Shown: positions 9,300 through 17,989, counted from the first letter of the stretch. The stretch is 64,000 bases of DNA from Tardibacter chloracetimidivorans (GCF_001890385.1 NZ_CP018221.1:1599501-1663500); one strand, 5' to 3'. Numbers and translations are program-made. The notes: generated by a model not told the origin, from the sequence alone.

Positions 9300-10030
9300 T
9301 GGGCGTGCTCACCATTGCCACCTGGAACACCCAATGGCGAATGCCCGGATCAAAGGATGCCGAATTGATCGTTGCGCGGCTGAAGGCAACCTCGCCCGAC
9401 ATCATCTGTCTGACCGAAGCCTGTGCCGATCTGCCTGGCAACGAAGGCCATGTGATCGCCTGTGATCCCGATCATGGCTATCCGGTGATCCCGGGCAGGC
9501 ACAAGGTGCTGCTGTGGAGCCGTGAACCCTGGGTGGAGGTCGACCCGCTCGGCCATGCCGATCTGCCGCCGGGCCGCTTCATCGCCGGGCGGACGCTGAC
9601 ACCTGCCGGTCCGCTGCAGGTCATCGGCCTGTGCATTCCCTGGCGCGGCGCGCATGTCCAGACCGGCCGCCGCGACCGCGCATTCTGGCAGGATCATCTC
9701 CTTTACCTCTCCGCCCTGCGGCAGCATCTCGATCACACCCGAGGCCCCGCGCTGCTCATCGGCGACTTCAACCAGCGGGTGCCGCGGCGCTACACGCCGC
9801 CCCATGTCCATGCCGCACTCCACGCAGCGCTGGGCGATCGCTTCCGGATCGCCACCGCCGGCCCGATCGCGCCGCTCGACCGCCTCGCCATCGATCATGT
9901 CGCGCATACGTCCGAGCTCGCCCCGCTCCGCATCCGCGCCCTCTCCAATCTCTCGCCCCAGGGCCGCCCGATCAGCGATCATTTCGGTGTGGTGGTGCAG
10001 CTCGGCCGCACAGGCGAAGCCTGTCGCTGA
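9299..10030 (+). CDS. Endonuclease/exonuclease/phosphatase (EEP) family protein
   Basis: The 243-residue protein has all core EEP motifs: Asn10 in ATWNTQW, Glu40 in CLTEAC, Asp156 and Asn158 in IGDFNQR, Asp199-His200 in AIDHV, and the terminal SDHFG (226-230). These residues bind divalent metal and cleave phosphodiesters in the DNase I/ExoIII/sphingomyelinase superfamily. No signal peptide is present, so it should act in the cytoplasm. It starts at ATG 9299, overlapping the TGA of the PD-(D/E)XK gene. The last 31 bases of the gene form one copy of a 35-bp direct repeat whose second copy lies at 10641. Confidence 0.85.
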   Translation: MGVLTIATWNTQWRMPGSKDAELIVARLKATSPDIICLTEACADLPGNEGHVIACDPDHGYPVIPGRHKVLLWSREPWVEVDPLGHADLPPGRFIAGRTLTPAGPLQVIGLCIPWRGAHVQTGRRDRAFWQDHLLYLSALRQHLDHTRGPALLIGDFNQRVPRRYTPPHVHAALHAALGDRFRIATAGPIAPLDRLAIDHVAHTSELAPLRIRALSNLSPQGRPISDHFGVVVQLGRTGEACR

Positions 10031-10034
10031 CGAT
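10000..10034 (+). repeat. 35-bp direct repeat, copy 1 (3' end of the EEP gene)
   Basis: The 35 bases beginning GCTCGGCCGCACAGG are identical to 10641-10675. The copy includes the stop codon of the EEP gene. Duplication of a gene's 3' end on both sides of a segment is what a site-specific insertion leaves behind. Confidence 0.85.
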
Positions 10035-10161
10035 CCGGCAACTGTCGGCCGGCCTGACGGCGATCGCTTCCGTGATGCCGAATAACTGCATGCCTGCCGG
10101 ACGCGATTATCGGCAAAACACTTCCGGACCCCGAGGGGCACACTCTTCCCAGCACTCCCCC

Positions 10162-10365
10162 TCAGCGCTGAGTCTGAATCGCCTCGATGGCATCGACCAA
10201 AGTCAGCGCCGCCCGAATCTGACAGCGTGCGCCCTGGACGAGGTCCGCGGTGTGCCCGGACCTCCCCTGCCCCTCTGTGGCCAGCAGATGCGCATCCTCA
10301 AGGCGGGACGCGACGAGCGCGAAGAGATGCTGGATCAGATCGCCAAGCTCATCAGGTCGCGCCAT
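10162..10365 (-). CDS. Unknown 67-aa protein between the direct repeats
   Basis: ATG at 10365 gives MARPDELGDLIQHLFALVAS, a short acidic-then-basic helical protein. A diverged relative is encoded at about 17659-17888 on the same strand (shared segment QIRAALTL versus EIRAALTL with DLVQ.AR before it). The repetition next to prophage debris suggests a mobile-element gene, but I do not recognise the family. Longer in-frame starts exist up to 10482. Confidence that it is expressed is limited. Confidence 0.4.
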   Translation of the reverse strand: MARPDELGDLIQHLFALVASRLEDAHLLATEGQGRSGHTADLVQGARCQIRAALTLVDAIEAIQTQR

Positions 10366-10804
10366 GACGGCAGTAAGGCGGGAACCACCTGCAAAGTCCA
10401 CCCGCAGCTTTGGCCGACGGCAAGCGCGTGCGGGCAAGCCACGCCTCGGCCGCCAACCCCGGTGCAGTTTATGCCGATGCAATCGGCACAGCGGTCATGT
10501 TCGCGATACCGTTGGTACAGAGGCTAGCCGCGGACGCCGATCTGCCGGCACCAGACTGCGGTCCTGAACGCCGGCGACAGCATCAAGGGGCTGCACCAGC
10601 ATCGTCACGGCCGCGGTGCTCCTTGCGGAGTGGCGGTATGGCTCGGCCGCACAGGCGAAGCCTGTCGCTGACGATTCTTATCGCCGACGCAGAGGCGCGG
10701 CGGGGACACCCCCTTCTCCAGCACCTCCCACCTCAGCGCCCGGTCATCTTTCCATGCACGCAGCGCCGGCATCTGCATCGCGGGTGCAGTCGCCGGCGCT
10801 GCAT
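10366..10804. other. 440-bp stretch without a supported gene
   Basis: It holds the second copy of the 35-bp direct repeat (10641-10675) and otherwise only low-quality frames. The large terminase gene ends directly to its right, where one would expect portal and head genes in an intact prophage, so this is probably the scar of a deletion. Confidence 0.5.
10641..10675 (+). repeat. 35-bp direct repeat, copy 2
   Basis: Identical to 10000-10034, 641 bp apart start to start. In this copy the sequence is not part of a coding gene, which makes the first copy the original and this one the duplicate. Confidence 0.85.
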
Positions 10805-12277
10805 TCATCTTCGCCTGACGGGGGCGCCCTGCGGCCGGGCGGCGCCGTGGGGCCGCCGGTCGCCTCTGGGCCGTTCGCGCGGCGCGCGCACGATGTCGTC
10901 CGAGAATCGCTGCTGGATATAGTCGAGCGCCTGGGATGTGCTGTCGACCTGATCGTCGTGACTGCTGTTGGGGAATCCCAGCAGTTCGTCCAGATAGGCG
11001 GGCATCCATTCCGCCGCGCGCGGCAGCAACACCCTGCCCGTCTCGAACATCACCGAGCGCGCCTGCATGCGGGCAAGCTTCCCGATGCGCGGCTTGACCG
11101 CAAGCGGCGTGCAGATGCGCGAGGTGCGGCGCAGATCCTGCACAATGCCGCGGCCAAGATCGGCGTCCTCGATGATCGTCAGGTCGAGGCGGTGCTCGCC
11201 GTGAATGGCCTCGATCCTGTGGCGAAGCTCGGGCGCCTCGAGCCTGGCGCGCTCGACATGGAGCAGATAGATGTCGCCATCGGCCAGCCCCCAGATGGTG
11301 CCGACCGACCAGTCGGCGTTCTCCGAGAGGGTGGAGGCCGTATCCCAGCTCGCCAGCTTGAACTCGAACGCCTCGGGCTCCACGTCATAATAGCGAAGCC
11401 AGGAGCGGCGGATGACGATGCCGTCGGGCGGGATCGGCCGCTGCTGATATTGCGCCTCGTACATGGTGGGGCCCATCTTGCGCTTCTGGAGCGCAAGCTC
11501 GGCAGGACCGGCGCGGCTTGGCTGGAGCAGTTCGCCGGCTGCGCGATGATAGGTCCGGCCCCAGCCAAGATCCCAGACCTCGTCCTCAGGCGCGGTGGCG
11601 GCGATCACCACCTCCTCAAACGCCTCCTGATCCAGCATATGGCCGGCCAGGTCATCCTGGTGGAGCCGCTGCATCACGCAGATGATCGCGCTTTTCTTCG
11701 GGTGATTGAGGCGGGTGGAGACCACAATGTCATAGGCGGCCTTGACCTTCTCGCGGGCAAGCTTCGAATGGATCTCCTGGCCCTTGTTGGGATCATCGAG
11801 GATGATGAAGTCGGCGCCGCGCCCGAGCAGGCTGCCCTCGATCGAGGCAGCAAGCCGATGGCCGCCGCGTGAGGTCTGCCACTCCATCATGCGGTTGGGC
11901 ACGGCGGGACGACAGTCGGGGAAGATGCGGCGATACCAGTCTGCGCGCACGATGCGGTTGAACAGTTGCGCCTGCGCCTTGGCCACCTCCTGGCTATAGG
12001 TCACGCAGATGATCTGGCGCGTCGGGTCACGCCCCAGCACCCAGGCGGCATAGGCGATGCTGATGGTGATGGTCTTCATGCTGCGCGGCGGCAGGTTGAT
12101 CATCAGCCGCCGGCATGCGCCCGCCTCGACCTTGAGCAGCCGATCGGCGATGACATCGATATGCCAATTGGGCTCATAGACGGTGCCGGGCTCCAGCACC
12201 GCCATCACCTGTGCGACGAAGGTCGGAAAATCCGCCCGGATCATCGCGTCCCAATAGGCTTGAGGAAGCGGGATCAT
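10805..12277 (-). CDS. terL: Phage terminase, large subunit
   Basis: The 490-residue protein has the terminase ATPase and nuclease halves. The ATPase has a Walker A variant PPRSMKT (63-69), Walker B FIILDDP near 157-163, and CVMQRLHQDDLAG as the coupling segment. The nuclease half contains FKLASWDTAS, TIIEDADLGRG and SSHDDQVDS, the acidic residues of the RNase H-like fold. It packages phage DNA into heads. The ATG (12277-12275) overlaps the TGA of the DUF5681 gene. No portal, capsid or tail genes follow, so this is a prophage remnant. Confidence 0.93.
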   Translation of the reverse strand: MIPLPQAYWDAMIRADFPTFVAQVMAVLEPGTVYEPNWHIDVIADRLLKVEAGACRRLMINLPPRSMKTITISIAYAAWVLGRDPTRQIICVTYSQEVAKAQAQLFNRIVRADWYRRIFPDCRPAVPNRMMEWQTSRGGHRLAASIEGSLLGRGADFIILDDPNKGQEIHSKLAREKVKAAYDIVVSTRLNHPKKSAIICVMQRLHQDDLAGHMLDQEAFEEVVIAATAPEDEVWDLGWGRTYHRAAGELLQPSRAGPAELALQKRKMGPTMYEAQYQQRPIPPDGIVIRRSWLRYYDVEPEAFEFKLASWDTASTLSENADWSVGTIWGLADGDIYLLHVERARLEAPELRHRIEAIHGEHRLDLTIIEDADLGRGIVQDLRRTSRICTPLAVKPRIGKLARMQARSVMFETGRVLLPRAAEWMPAYLDELLGFPNSSHDDQVDSTSQALDYIQQRFSDDIVRAPRERPRGDRRPHGAARPQGAPVRRR

Positions 12278-12654
12278 TGGCCGCCTCCCTGGGCAAGCGC
12301 GCGCTGGAGATAGGCGATCACCGTTGCCGGATCGACCGCCTCCATGCCGCCCGCCTCGCTCTCGGCGCCATCGCCGATCAGGCGAATGAGCATGTCGATC
12401 GCGCGCAGATCGCCCTTCACGGCCGTGTTGACGAGCGTCTTGACCATCAGCTCGGCCTTGCTGAGCTTGATCGTCTTGTCGCCGTCGGGCACGTTGACCG
12501 CCACCGCCAGTTCGTCGTCGATCAGCGTGGCGAGATGTTTGCCGCGGCGTTTGCCCGAAGGGTTGCCGGACTGGCCGGGCTTGAACTGGCCTGACCGGGG
12601 CGGCTTGCCATAGCCGACTTCATAATCGGCGTTGCGCTTGCGCTTTCCGGCCAT
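12274..12654 (-). CDS. DUF5681 protein, probable small-terminase-like packaging partner
   Basis: The 126-residue protein starts at ATG 12654 (MAGKRKRNADYEVGYGKPPR) and contains SGQFKPGQSGNPSGKRRG, the hallmark of DUF5681 proteins, then a helical C-terminal part. Such genes commonly sit directly before large terminase genes in prophages, and here the ATGA overlap couples the two. A DNA-recognition role similar to small terminase is inferred from position, not shown. The ATG follows the methyltransferase stop by one base. Confidence 0.85.
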   Translation of the reverse strand: MAGKRKRNADYEVGYGKPPRSGQFKPGQSGNPSGKRRGKHLATLIDDELAVAVNVPDGDKTIKLSKAELMVKTLVNTAVKGDLRAIDMLIRLIGDGAESEAGGMEAVDPATVIAYLQRALAQGGGQ

Positions 12655-12655
12655 G

Positions 12656-14083
12656 TCACGCCTCCTCGTCCGAAGAAGCGGCCCCGCGTTCTGCGGCGAG
12701 GTCGTCGAAGGTGCACCCGGTCGCGACATGGATCGCGGCCTCGCCGGTATATGCCTGCCAGCGGCGGACGATCACATCGCAATAGAGCGGATCAAGCTCG
12801 ATCAGCCGCGCCTTGCGGCCGGTCATCTCGGCGGCAATCGCGGTCACCCCCGATCCTGCAAAGGGGTCGAGGACGATACCGCCGCGCTTGGAGCAATCGC
12901 GCATCGCATCGGCGAACAGCGAGGGTGGTTTCGGAGTGGGATGCGCTTTGAGGAACTCATCCTGACTGCGCTGGAAGTTGTTCGCTGGTGGACAGGTCCA
13001 CACATTGGTGCGGTGGCGGCCGGTCTCGCCCAGTCCGAAATTGTTGATATGGGGCGCTTTGCCGTGCTTCCAGGCGAAGCATAACTCATGCTGGGACCGG
13101 TAGAAGCTGCCCATTCCGGCATAGGGATGCTTATTCCATACAATCAGATTCTTGAGTTCGCTGAACACATGGTTACCGGCGTCGAGCATCTGGCGCAGGT
13201 GCCGCCAGTCGATAAAGGTGAAGAGGATGGCGCCATCGATGCTGTGCGCAGCGATATGGCCGAAGGCGGTCGCCAGGAACTCGGTCAGCTTCTCGCCTTC
13301 CAGTTCTGCACCGCCCATGACAAACTCGCGGTGCTTCGTTTTGCCGAGCCCCGAGACATGGCCGTTGATCGCAACCCCATAGGGAGGGTCGGTTACGACG
13401 AGCTGTGCCTTCTCCTCGCCCAGCAATGCGGTATAGGTTTGCGCTTCAAGCGCATTGCCGCAGATCAGCCTGTGCTGATCGCCAAGGTCGTAAAGGTCGC
13501 CAAGCGCAGTGATCGCGACCGATTCGACAGAGGGCGCACCTTCGGAATTGCCCTGTTCCACACCCCGCACATCAAGAATCCTGTCGAACTCGGCCGATGA
13601 AAAGCCGGACAGTTCGAGGTTGAGCTCGGCGACGCCGGACAGATCGAGATCGGTCAGTTCGCGCACAGCGTCATGAAGCAGATCGTCGTCCCAGACGCTG
13701 AGCTCGGCGCTCCTGTTATCCATCAGCTGGTAAAGCTGGATCTGCTCGGGCGAGAGATGGTCGATCTGGACCACCGGCACCTCGGCCAGGCGATGCGCCT
13801 TCGCCGCCAGCCAGACATTGTGGCCGGCGATAATGCGGCCCTCCTGGTCAATCAGCAGCGGCCTGGTAAAGCCGAAGTTGGTCAGCGACGCCTTCAGCGC
13901 GACCATCTGGCGCTTGCTCGTCTTGCGGAGTGCGCGCGCCGGCGGTTGCAGGCTGTTCGTCGCGACATAGGTGCATGCCAGGCGGAGATTGTGGTGCAAC
14001 AGGTCACACGGCGGCTTCAGATCCGCGTCAGAACCTGAAACGGGGGTGCGCGTGCGTTTGCGCACGACAGGAAGGTTGGACAT
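12656..14083 (-). CDS. ParB-like/DNA methyltransferase fusion protein
   Basis: The first 170 residues are a ParB/sulfiredoxin-like domain (FGFTRPLLIDQ, then IIAGHNVWLAAK near 84-95). From about 190 a DNA methyltransferase of the N4-cytosine/N6-adenine type follows: TDPPYG (231-236, catalytic motif IV) and DPFAGSGVTAIA near 424 (AdoMet-binding motif I). The order, catalytic motif before AdoMet motif, is that of the beta class. Such fusions are frequent in prophages of Alphaproteobacteria and probably protect phage DNA or mark packaging. No cognate restriction enzyme is adjacent, though nuclease-like genes lie 2.6 kb away. Confidence 0.92.
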   Translation of the reverse strand: MSNLPVVRKRTRTPVSGSDADLKPPCDLLHHNLRLACTYVATNSLQPPARALRKTSKRQMVALKASLTNFGFTRPLLIDQEGRIIAGHNVWLAAKAHRLAEVPVVQIDHLSPEQIQLYQLMDNRSAELSVWDDDLLHDAVRELTDLDLSGVAELNLELSGFSSAEFDRILDVRGVEQGNSEGAPSVESVAITALGDLYDLGDQHRLICGNALEAQTYTALLGEEKAQLVVTDPPYGVAINGHVSGLGKTKHREFVMGGAELEGEKLTEFLATAFGHIAAHSIDGAILFTFIDWRHLRQMLDAGNHVFSELKNLIVWNKHPYAGMGSFYRSQHELCFAWKHGKAPHINNFGLGETGRHRTNVWTCPPANNFQRSQDEFLKAHPTPKPPSLFADAMRDCSKRGGIVLDPFAGSGVTAIAAEMTGRKARLIELDPLYCDVIVRRWQAYTGEAAIHVATGCTFDDLAAERGAASSDEEA

Positions 14084-14374
14084 CTGGAAATCCTCTGACG
14101 ACGCCGGCAGACGGAGAGGCGCTCCCGCTCTTGCGGGGTGAAGTCTCTTTGTCTGCCCTGCCTCGATGAGGACTTATGTGCTGCCGCTGGCATCCCGTTC
14201 GGCGGTTGCAACATGGGATGAAGCTGCTATGTATCAGCCCCGCAAATTGCCGTCAAGTACCTGTATTCATTGACGAAGGATTGCGTCGTTGGTGCTCCAC
14301 GGGTGAAGGGGACGAGGCGGTGCAATCGCCAACATTGAATTCCCTGCTCCACCGGAAAAGCGGCCCAGGCAATT
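14084..14374. other. Upstream region of the prophage operon
   Basis: About 290 bp that must contain the promoter of the methyltransferase-terminase operon. GGCAGAC near 14106 and GTCTGCC near 14152 could pair across a region with further short inverted repeats. I see no convincing gene; minus-strand frames here are continuations of the dispersed repeat to the right. Confidence 0.4.
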
Positions 14375-14546
14375 CCCTGCCGCCTGGCGCAACCGTATCC
14401 GCTAAGCGACTGCCGGAACGAGGAAACAGCCTCCGACGCAACGGCAAGACAGCGGTGAAAGGGATATTTTCCCTGCATCCAGGGAAATACAGGGTAACGG
14501 CAAGCCGAGACCCGTTCGCTCCAGACTGCGTCGCGCACCACCCAGT
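14375..14546. repeat. Dispersed ~170-bp repeat, copy 1, with hairpin
   Basis: The segment from CCCTGCCGCCTGGCGC to about CACCACCCAGTC reappears, slightly diverged, at 17990-18160 in the same orientation. It contains a perfect 8-bp hairpin: TTTCCCTG (14468-14475), loop CATC, CAGGGAAA (14480-14487), followed by another CAGGG. The two copies flank the block with the serine recombinase fragment, the MFS remnant and the IS630 element. Minus-strand translation gives a partly conserved peptide (WCATQSGANGSR), so it may be the relic of a gene or a non-coding repeat. Confidence 0.75.
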
Positions 14547-14738
14547 CACTAAGACATGGGTATTGAGAGACCGCCTCGGCATTCTCCGCAAGAACCCCGC
14601 ACTTCCGCGCCATTCCTTAGCCCGGCCGCAGGAGGCGTGGACAGAGACGCCGAAATTCCCGGCAGTTCTCTGCCAGTTTGCCGCCGCGTCTCACCTGCCC
14701 GAAAAACTGTCCACGGATGGTGTGGCGCTTGAACAGGC

Positions 14739-14762
14739 GAGGCGCGCCAAGCGGCGCGCCTC
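14739..14762. terminator. Strong inverted repeat downstream of the recombinase fragment
   Basis: GAGGCGCGCC (14739-14748) pairs with GGCGCGCCTC (14753-14762) around AAGC. It lies 24 bases beyond the stop codon of the minus-strand recombinase fragment, the position of a terminator, but has no T-run. Confidence 0.5.
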
Positions 14763-14785
14763 GAAGATGATCGACGTGGATCGAC

Positions 14786-15585
14786 TCAGCCGAAACCGAG
14801 CATGCGCCGCTGCTCTGACCAGGCAATCGGCAGCTCAGCCACGCGGAGCAGCGACCGAGCGTTGAGCTCAACCGGCTGCTTCCCCTCCAGTATCGCGGTC
14901 ACGATGCCGGGTGCCAGGAAGTTGAGCCGCGCAAGCCTGACCGTGTGCCGGCGCGATGCCTCGGTGGCTTTGCCCGAGCAGAGTTGCTGATAGGCAGCAC
15001 GCGCTTCGCCGAGGAGCTGGATCAGTCGATCATCGCGCATCGCTGGCCGCGCCTCGGGTGCGGCATAGACGAGCTTCAACTCATGCCCACGTCTGCGCAT
15101 CTGCACCGCGATATCGATGCTGATGGTGGAAGCCTGGACCTCGGTTCCATGGGCCAGCAGCTCGAGCAGCCTGCCCCCGTCGATCTGGATGGAGACGATG
15201 TCCTGCCGGACGATGATCCGCGCATCCAGCTCCTCGAGCAGAGGTGCCAGCGACATCGCATCGGTAGCACGCGCTGCGAGCCGGGCCCCTTCGAGCTTCA
15301 ATCCTTCGCTTGCTTTGAGGGTCTCGCCCAGCGCCGCTGCGATGCGCAGACCATCGCAGAGGAAGTCCGCCAGCCCCCGCTGCGCGATGGTCTCCAGCTC
15401 CAGAGCCGGGATGCGCCATGCGGCCTCCGACTGCTCAGGGCTCTCCTTCGAGACATAGTAGCGATAGCAGCGGTTGCCCTTGTTGGCATGGGCCGGTCCC
15501 ATGCGTCGCCCCAGCGCATCTTCCACGAAACCGCTCAGCGGGCTCGGCAGGCTCTTGCGCGGTCGAGGCGTGTGGCTTGCCCTGC
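14786..15585 (-). pseudogene. C-terminal part of a large serine recombinase
   Basis: The minus-strand frame reads like the C-terminal half of large serine recombinases: LPSPLSGFVEDALGRRMGPA, HANKGNRCYRYYVS, then a long helical part and the typical ending RLNFLAPGIVTAILEGKQ with a final RRMLGFG. The N-terminal resolvase domain with the catalytic Ser and most of the recombinase domain are absent; similarity stops near 15585, where a plus-strand MFS gene fragment begins. About 265 residues of a roughly 500-700-residue protein remain. It cannot recombine DNA in this form. Confidence 0.8.
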
Positions 15586-15821
15586 TGAAGAGCTGCTCGC
15601 CGCTTTCGGGCCTGCTTGCGGACAAACTAGGTCGCCGCCCGTTGCTGATCGGGTCGGGCCTGCTGTTCGCTGGTCTGGGCGTAGCGCCGTTTTTTCTGGA
15701 CGACATCGTGATCATTCTGGCCACCCGCTTCGGGCTTGGCATCGCGGCGGTCGCTTTTTCAACTGTGGGCGCCACCCTGGTCGGTGATCATTTCCGGCCC
15801 GCCGAACAGCCGCGTTGGCTA

Positions 15822-16873
15822 GAGCAACGGGCGTGAAATAGGAATCAGGCCAAGGATTCCCAGCGACCGGAAAATATGATTCACCGTTGCTGGAGGTGGA
15901 TCATGGGGAAAGCCTTTTCGAGCGATCTTCGGAATCGGATATCTGATCATGTGGCGGCGGGTCATTCGCGACGTGATGCGGCGCGGCGATTTGGAGTGAG
16001 CGTGAGCTGCGCGATCAAGCTTGTGCAGCGTGTGGCGAAGACGGGGTCGGCGGCTCCGGCGCGGCAGGGGCGGCCGCCGGGAGCAGGCAAGCTTGCGCCG
16101 TACATGACAATGCTGATCCGCTGGGTGGAGGCGCAGTCGGATATCAGCATGCCCGAGCTTGCGGCAAAGCTTGAGGCGACGACGAAGATGCGTGTTCATC
16201 CAGCCTCATTGTCGCGCGCCCTTCTGGGAGCGGGCTTCAGATATAAAAAAACAGCTTCTGGCCTCGGAGTGCGGACGCGATGATGTTTGCGAGGCTCGTC
16301 GGCGATGGCGGCTGCATCGCCAGCCGCGCATGCGCGAGCAGGCGCACCGCTTGGTATTCATCGATGAGACAGCGACCACGACGAAAATGACGCGTCTGCG
16401 GGGGCGGGCTCGCCGTGGCCAGCGCCTGAAGGGACGCGCGCCATTTGGCCATTGGAAGACGCAGACCTTCATAGCAGGATTACGGTGCGACGGCCTGACC
16501 GCTCCCTGGATCATCGATCGGCCGATGACCAAAGAGATCTTCGAAATCTACGTGGAAACCCAGCTCGCGCCGACACTCGATCCGGGCGACGTCGTGATCC
16601 TCGACAACCTGCCGAGCCACAAGAGCGAAAAGGCCAAGGCGATCCTCAAGCAGCGCGGCGCCTGGTTCCTCTTCCTCCCGCCATACAGCCCTGATCTCAA
16701 CCCGATCGAGATGGCCTTCTCAAAACTGAAAGCGCACCTCAGGCGCATCGGGGCCAGGACGATCGATGACCTCTGGCGAGCCGTCGGCAGCATCTGCGAC
16801 CTCTATCCGCCCGACGAATGCCGCAACTACTTCATCGCCGCCGGATATGCACACGATTAAACGCTCGATGCTC
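15822..16873 (+). mobile_element. IS630-family insertion sequence (1,052 bp)
   Basis: The element is flanked by TA (15820-15821 and 16874-16875), the target of IS630/Tc1-mariner elements. The ends are related inverted repeats: GAGCAACGGGCGTGAAATA on the left against GAGCATCGAGCGTTTAATC on the right (reverse complement). The single transposase gene is read through a frameshift. The insertion interrupts an MFS gene. Confidence 0.92.
15903..16860 (+). CDS. IS630-family transposase (two frames joined by frameshift at A7)
   Basis: The first frame (ATG 15903, [20 protein letters not shown]) is a helix-turn-helix DNA-binding part with [18 protein letters not shown]. The second frame, one base further, holds the DDE core: [26 protein letters not shown] and [19 protein letters not shown], with Asp, Asp and Glu. 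The frames meet at seven A residues (16245-16251); skipping one base there gives a protein of about 318 residues, a normal size. This is likely programmed frameshifting, known in several IS630 elements, and not decay. The second frame has no good start codon of its own. Confidence 0.88.
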
Positions 16874-17658
16874 TAGGTGCAATGCTGGCGAGTTCGATGA
16901 TCTCGGCGATCCTGGCCGTGCCGATAGCCGGCCTGCTGGGCGACGCGGGGTGGCGCTGGCCCTTTCTCCTCTATCTGAGCGGACTTCCTTTCGCCTTGAT
17001 GGCGTCGCTGGGTCTCCGGCAGTCGGCGCCACGGCAGTCCATCGAGGCCGGAGCAGAAGCAAACGTTCGGGTGGCGCCCGCAACATTTTTCCCTTTCCAG
17101 CTCGTGCTGAAGGGGCTGCTTATCGGCGTACTCATGTATCTGGTGCCCATTTATGTGCCTTTCCAGCTGTCGCGGCTGGGGATCGACAAGCCGTCAACAA
17201 TCGGGTTCGCCTTGACGCTCGAATTGCTCATAGGAGCGCTTGTGGCCATCCAGTTTGGGCGCGCGCGGCGGCACTTCTCGTCACAATCCCTTTTCATGTT
17301 CAGCTGCGGCGGAATGGCCGTCGGCGTGACAGCCTTCGCACTTGCGCCCAGCTACCATGTGGCGCTCGCCAGCCTGCTGTTGATAGGCCTTGCCTCGGCC
17401 TGGCTTTACCCGAACTTGCTCAGCCGCACGATCGCCTCGGTTGAAGACGGTCGGCGTGGGCGCACGGTGGGTTGGGTAAAAAGTTCGCTCGCGGTTGCAC
17501 CTGCGCTCGGCGTCGCTGCTTTGGAGCCGGTAATTGTACTGCTGGGGCTTCGATCCGCGCTGTTGATGATTGCATTACTTGCAGCGGTAATGTGCATCAG
17601 CACGCAGCGGCACCGTATAACTCGCTCCGGCTGGGTTTCGCGTTTCCCGCGTGGATGA

Positions 17659-17888
17659 CGTGCGATGCCGTTCAGCGCCAGATTGAACTGTTCGGCGTAA
17701 CAACCCTGCCATGGCACGTTGGGCAGAGTCAGTGCGGCCCGAATTTCTCGGCGTGCGACCTGTACGAGGTCGGTGACGTGTTCGGTCACTTGGCCCGTGT
17801 GGCGAGGACGATCGTCAACGCATGTTATCACGGTGAACGCGGCGCCAGTCACGCCTTCTGCGCCGAGCCCTCTCGTCGCCATGGCCAT
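17659..17888 (-). pseudogene. Diverged relative of the 67-aa gene at 10162
   Basis: From ATG 17888 the minus strand gives MAMATRGLGAEGVTG and then EHVTDLVQVARREIRAALTL, similar to DLVQGARCQIRAALTL at 10162-10365. The DNA between about 17727 and 17790 aligns with 10198-10260 with scattered substitutions. The frame continues without a stop into the opposite strand of the MFS remnant, so the 3' boundary is lost. It is best seen as a degraded copy. Confidence 0.35.
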
Positions 17889-17989
17889 CATCGGCCGATC
17901 GTCCAAACACCCGGATTGCAGTGAAATTGCACATCCCCCGGCTTCACGACTGACCAGCGCCACCCGGTCCGCCGCCAGGATCGCCTCTA

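Larger units (their letters stand above)
15590..17658 (+). pseudogene. MFS transporter gene, 5' truncated and split by IS630
   Basis: Two in-frame pieces belong to one major facilitator gene. The first, from about 15590 to 15821, carries the MFS motif A region (GLLADKLGRRPLLIGSG) and two helices; the second, 16876-17658, carries about eight further helices (AILAVPIAGLLGDAGWRW, LLIGVLMYLVPIYVPF and others). Removing the IS630 element and one copy of its TA target joins them in frame as RWLGAM. The first helix or two and the start codon are missing at the junction with the recombinase fragment, so the gene was probably dead or hybrid even before the IS arrived. The C-terminus also runs into unrelated sequence. 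Confidence 0.85.

Noticed and set aside
12656..14083. Restriction-modification system formed by the methyltransferase and the PD-(D/E)XK gene
   Set aside because: The methyltransferase is a ParB fusion in a coupled operon with terminase genes on the other strand, 2.6 kb from the nuclease, which fits prophage origin better.
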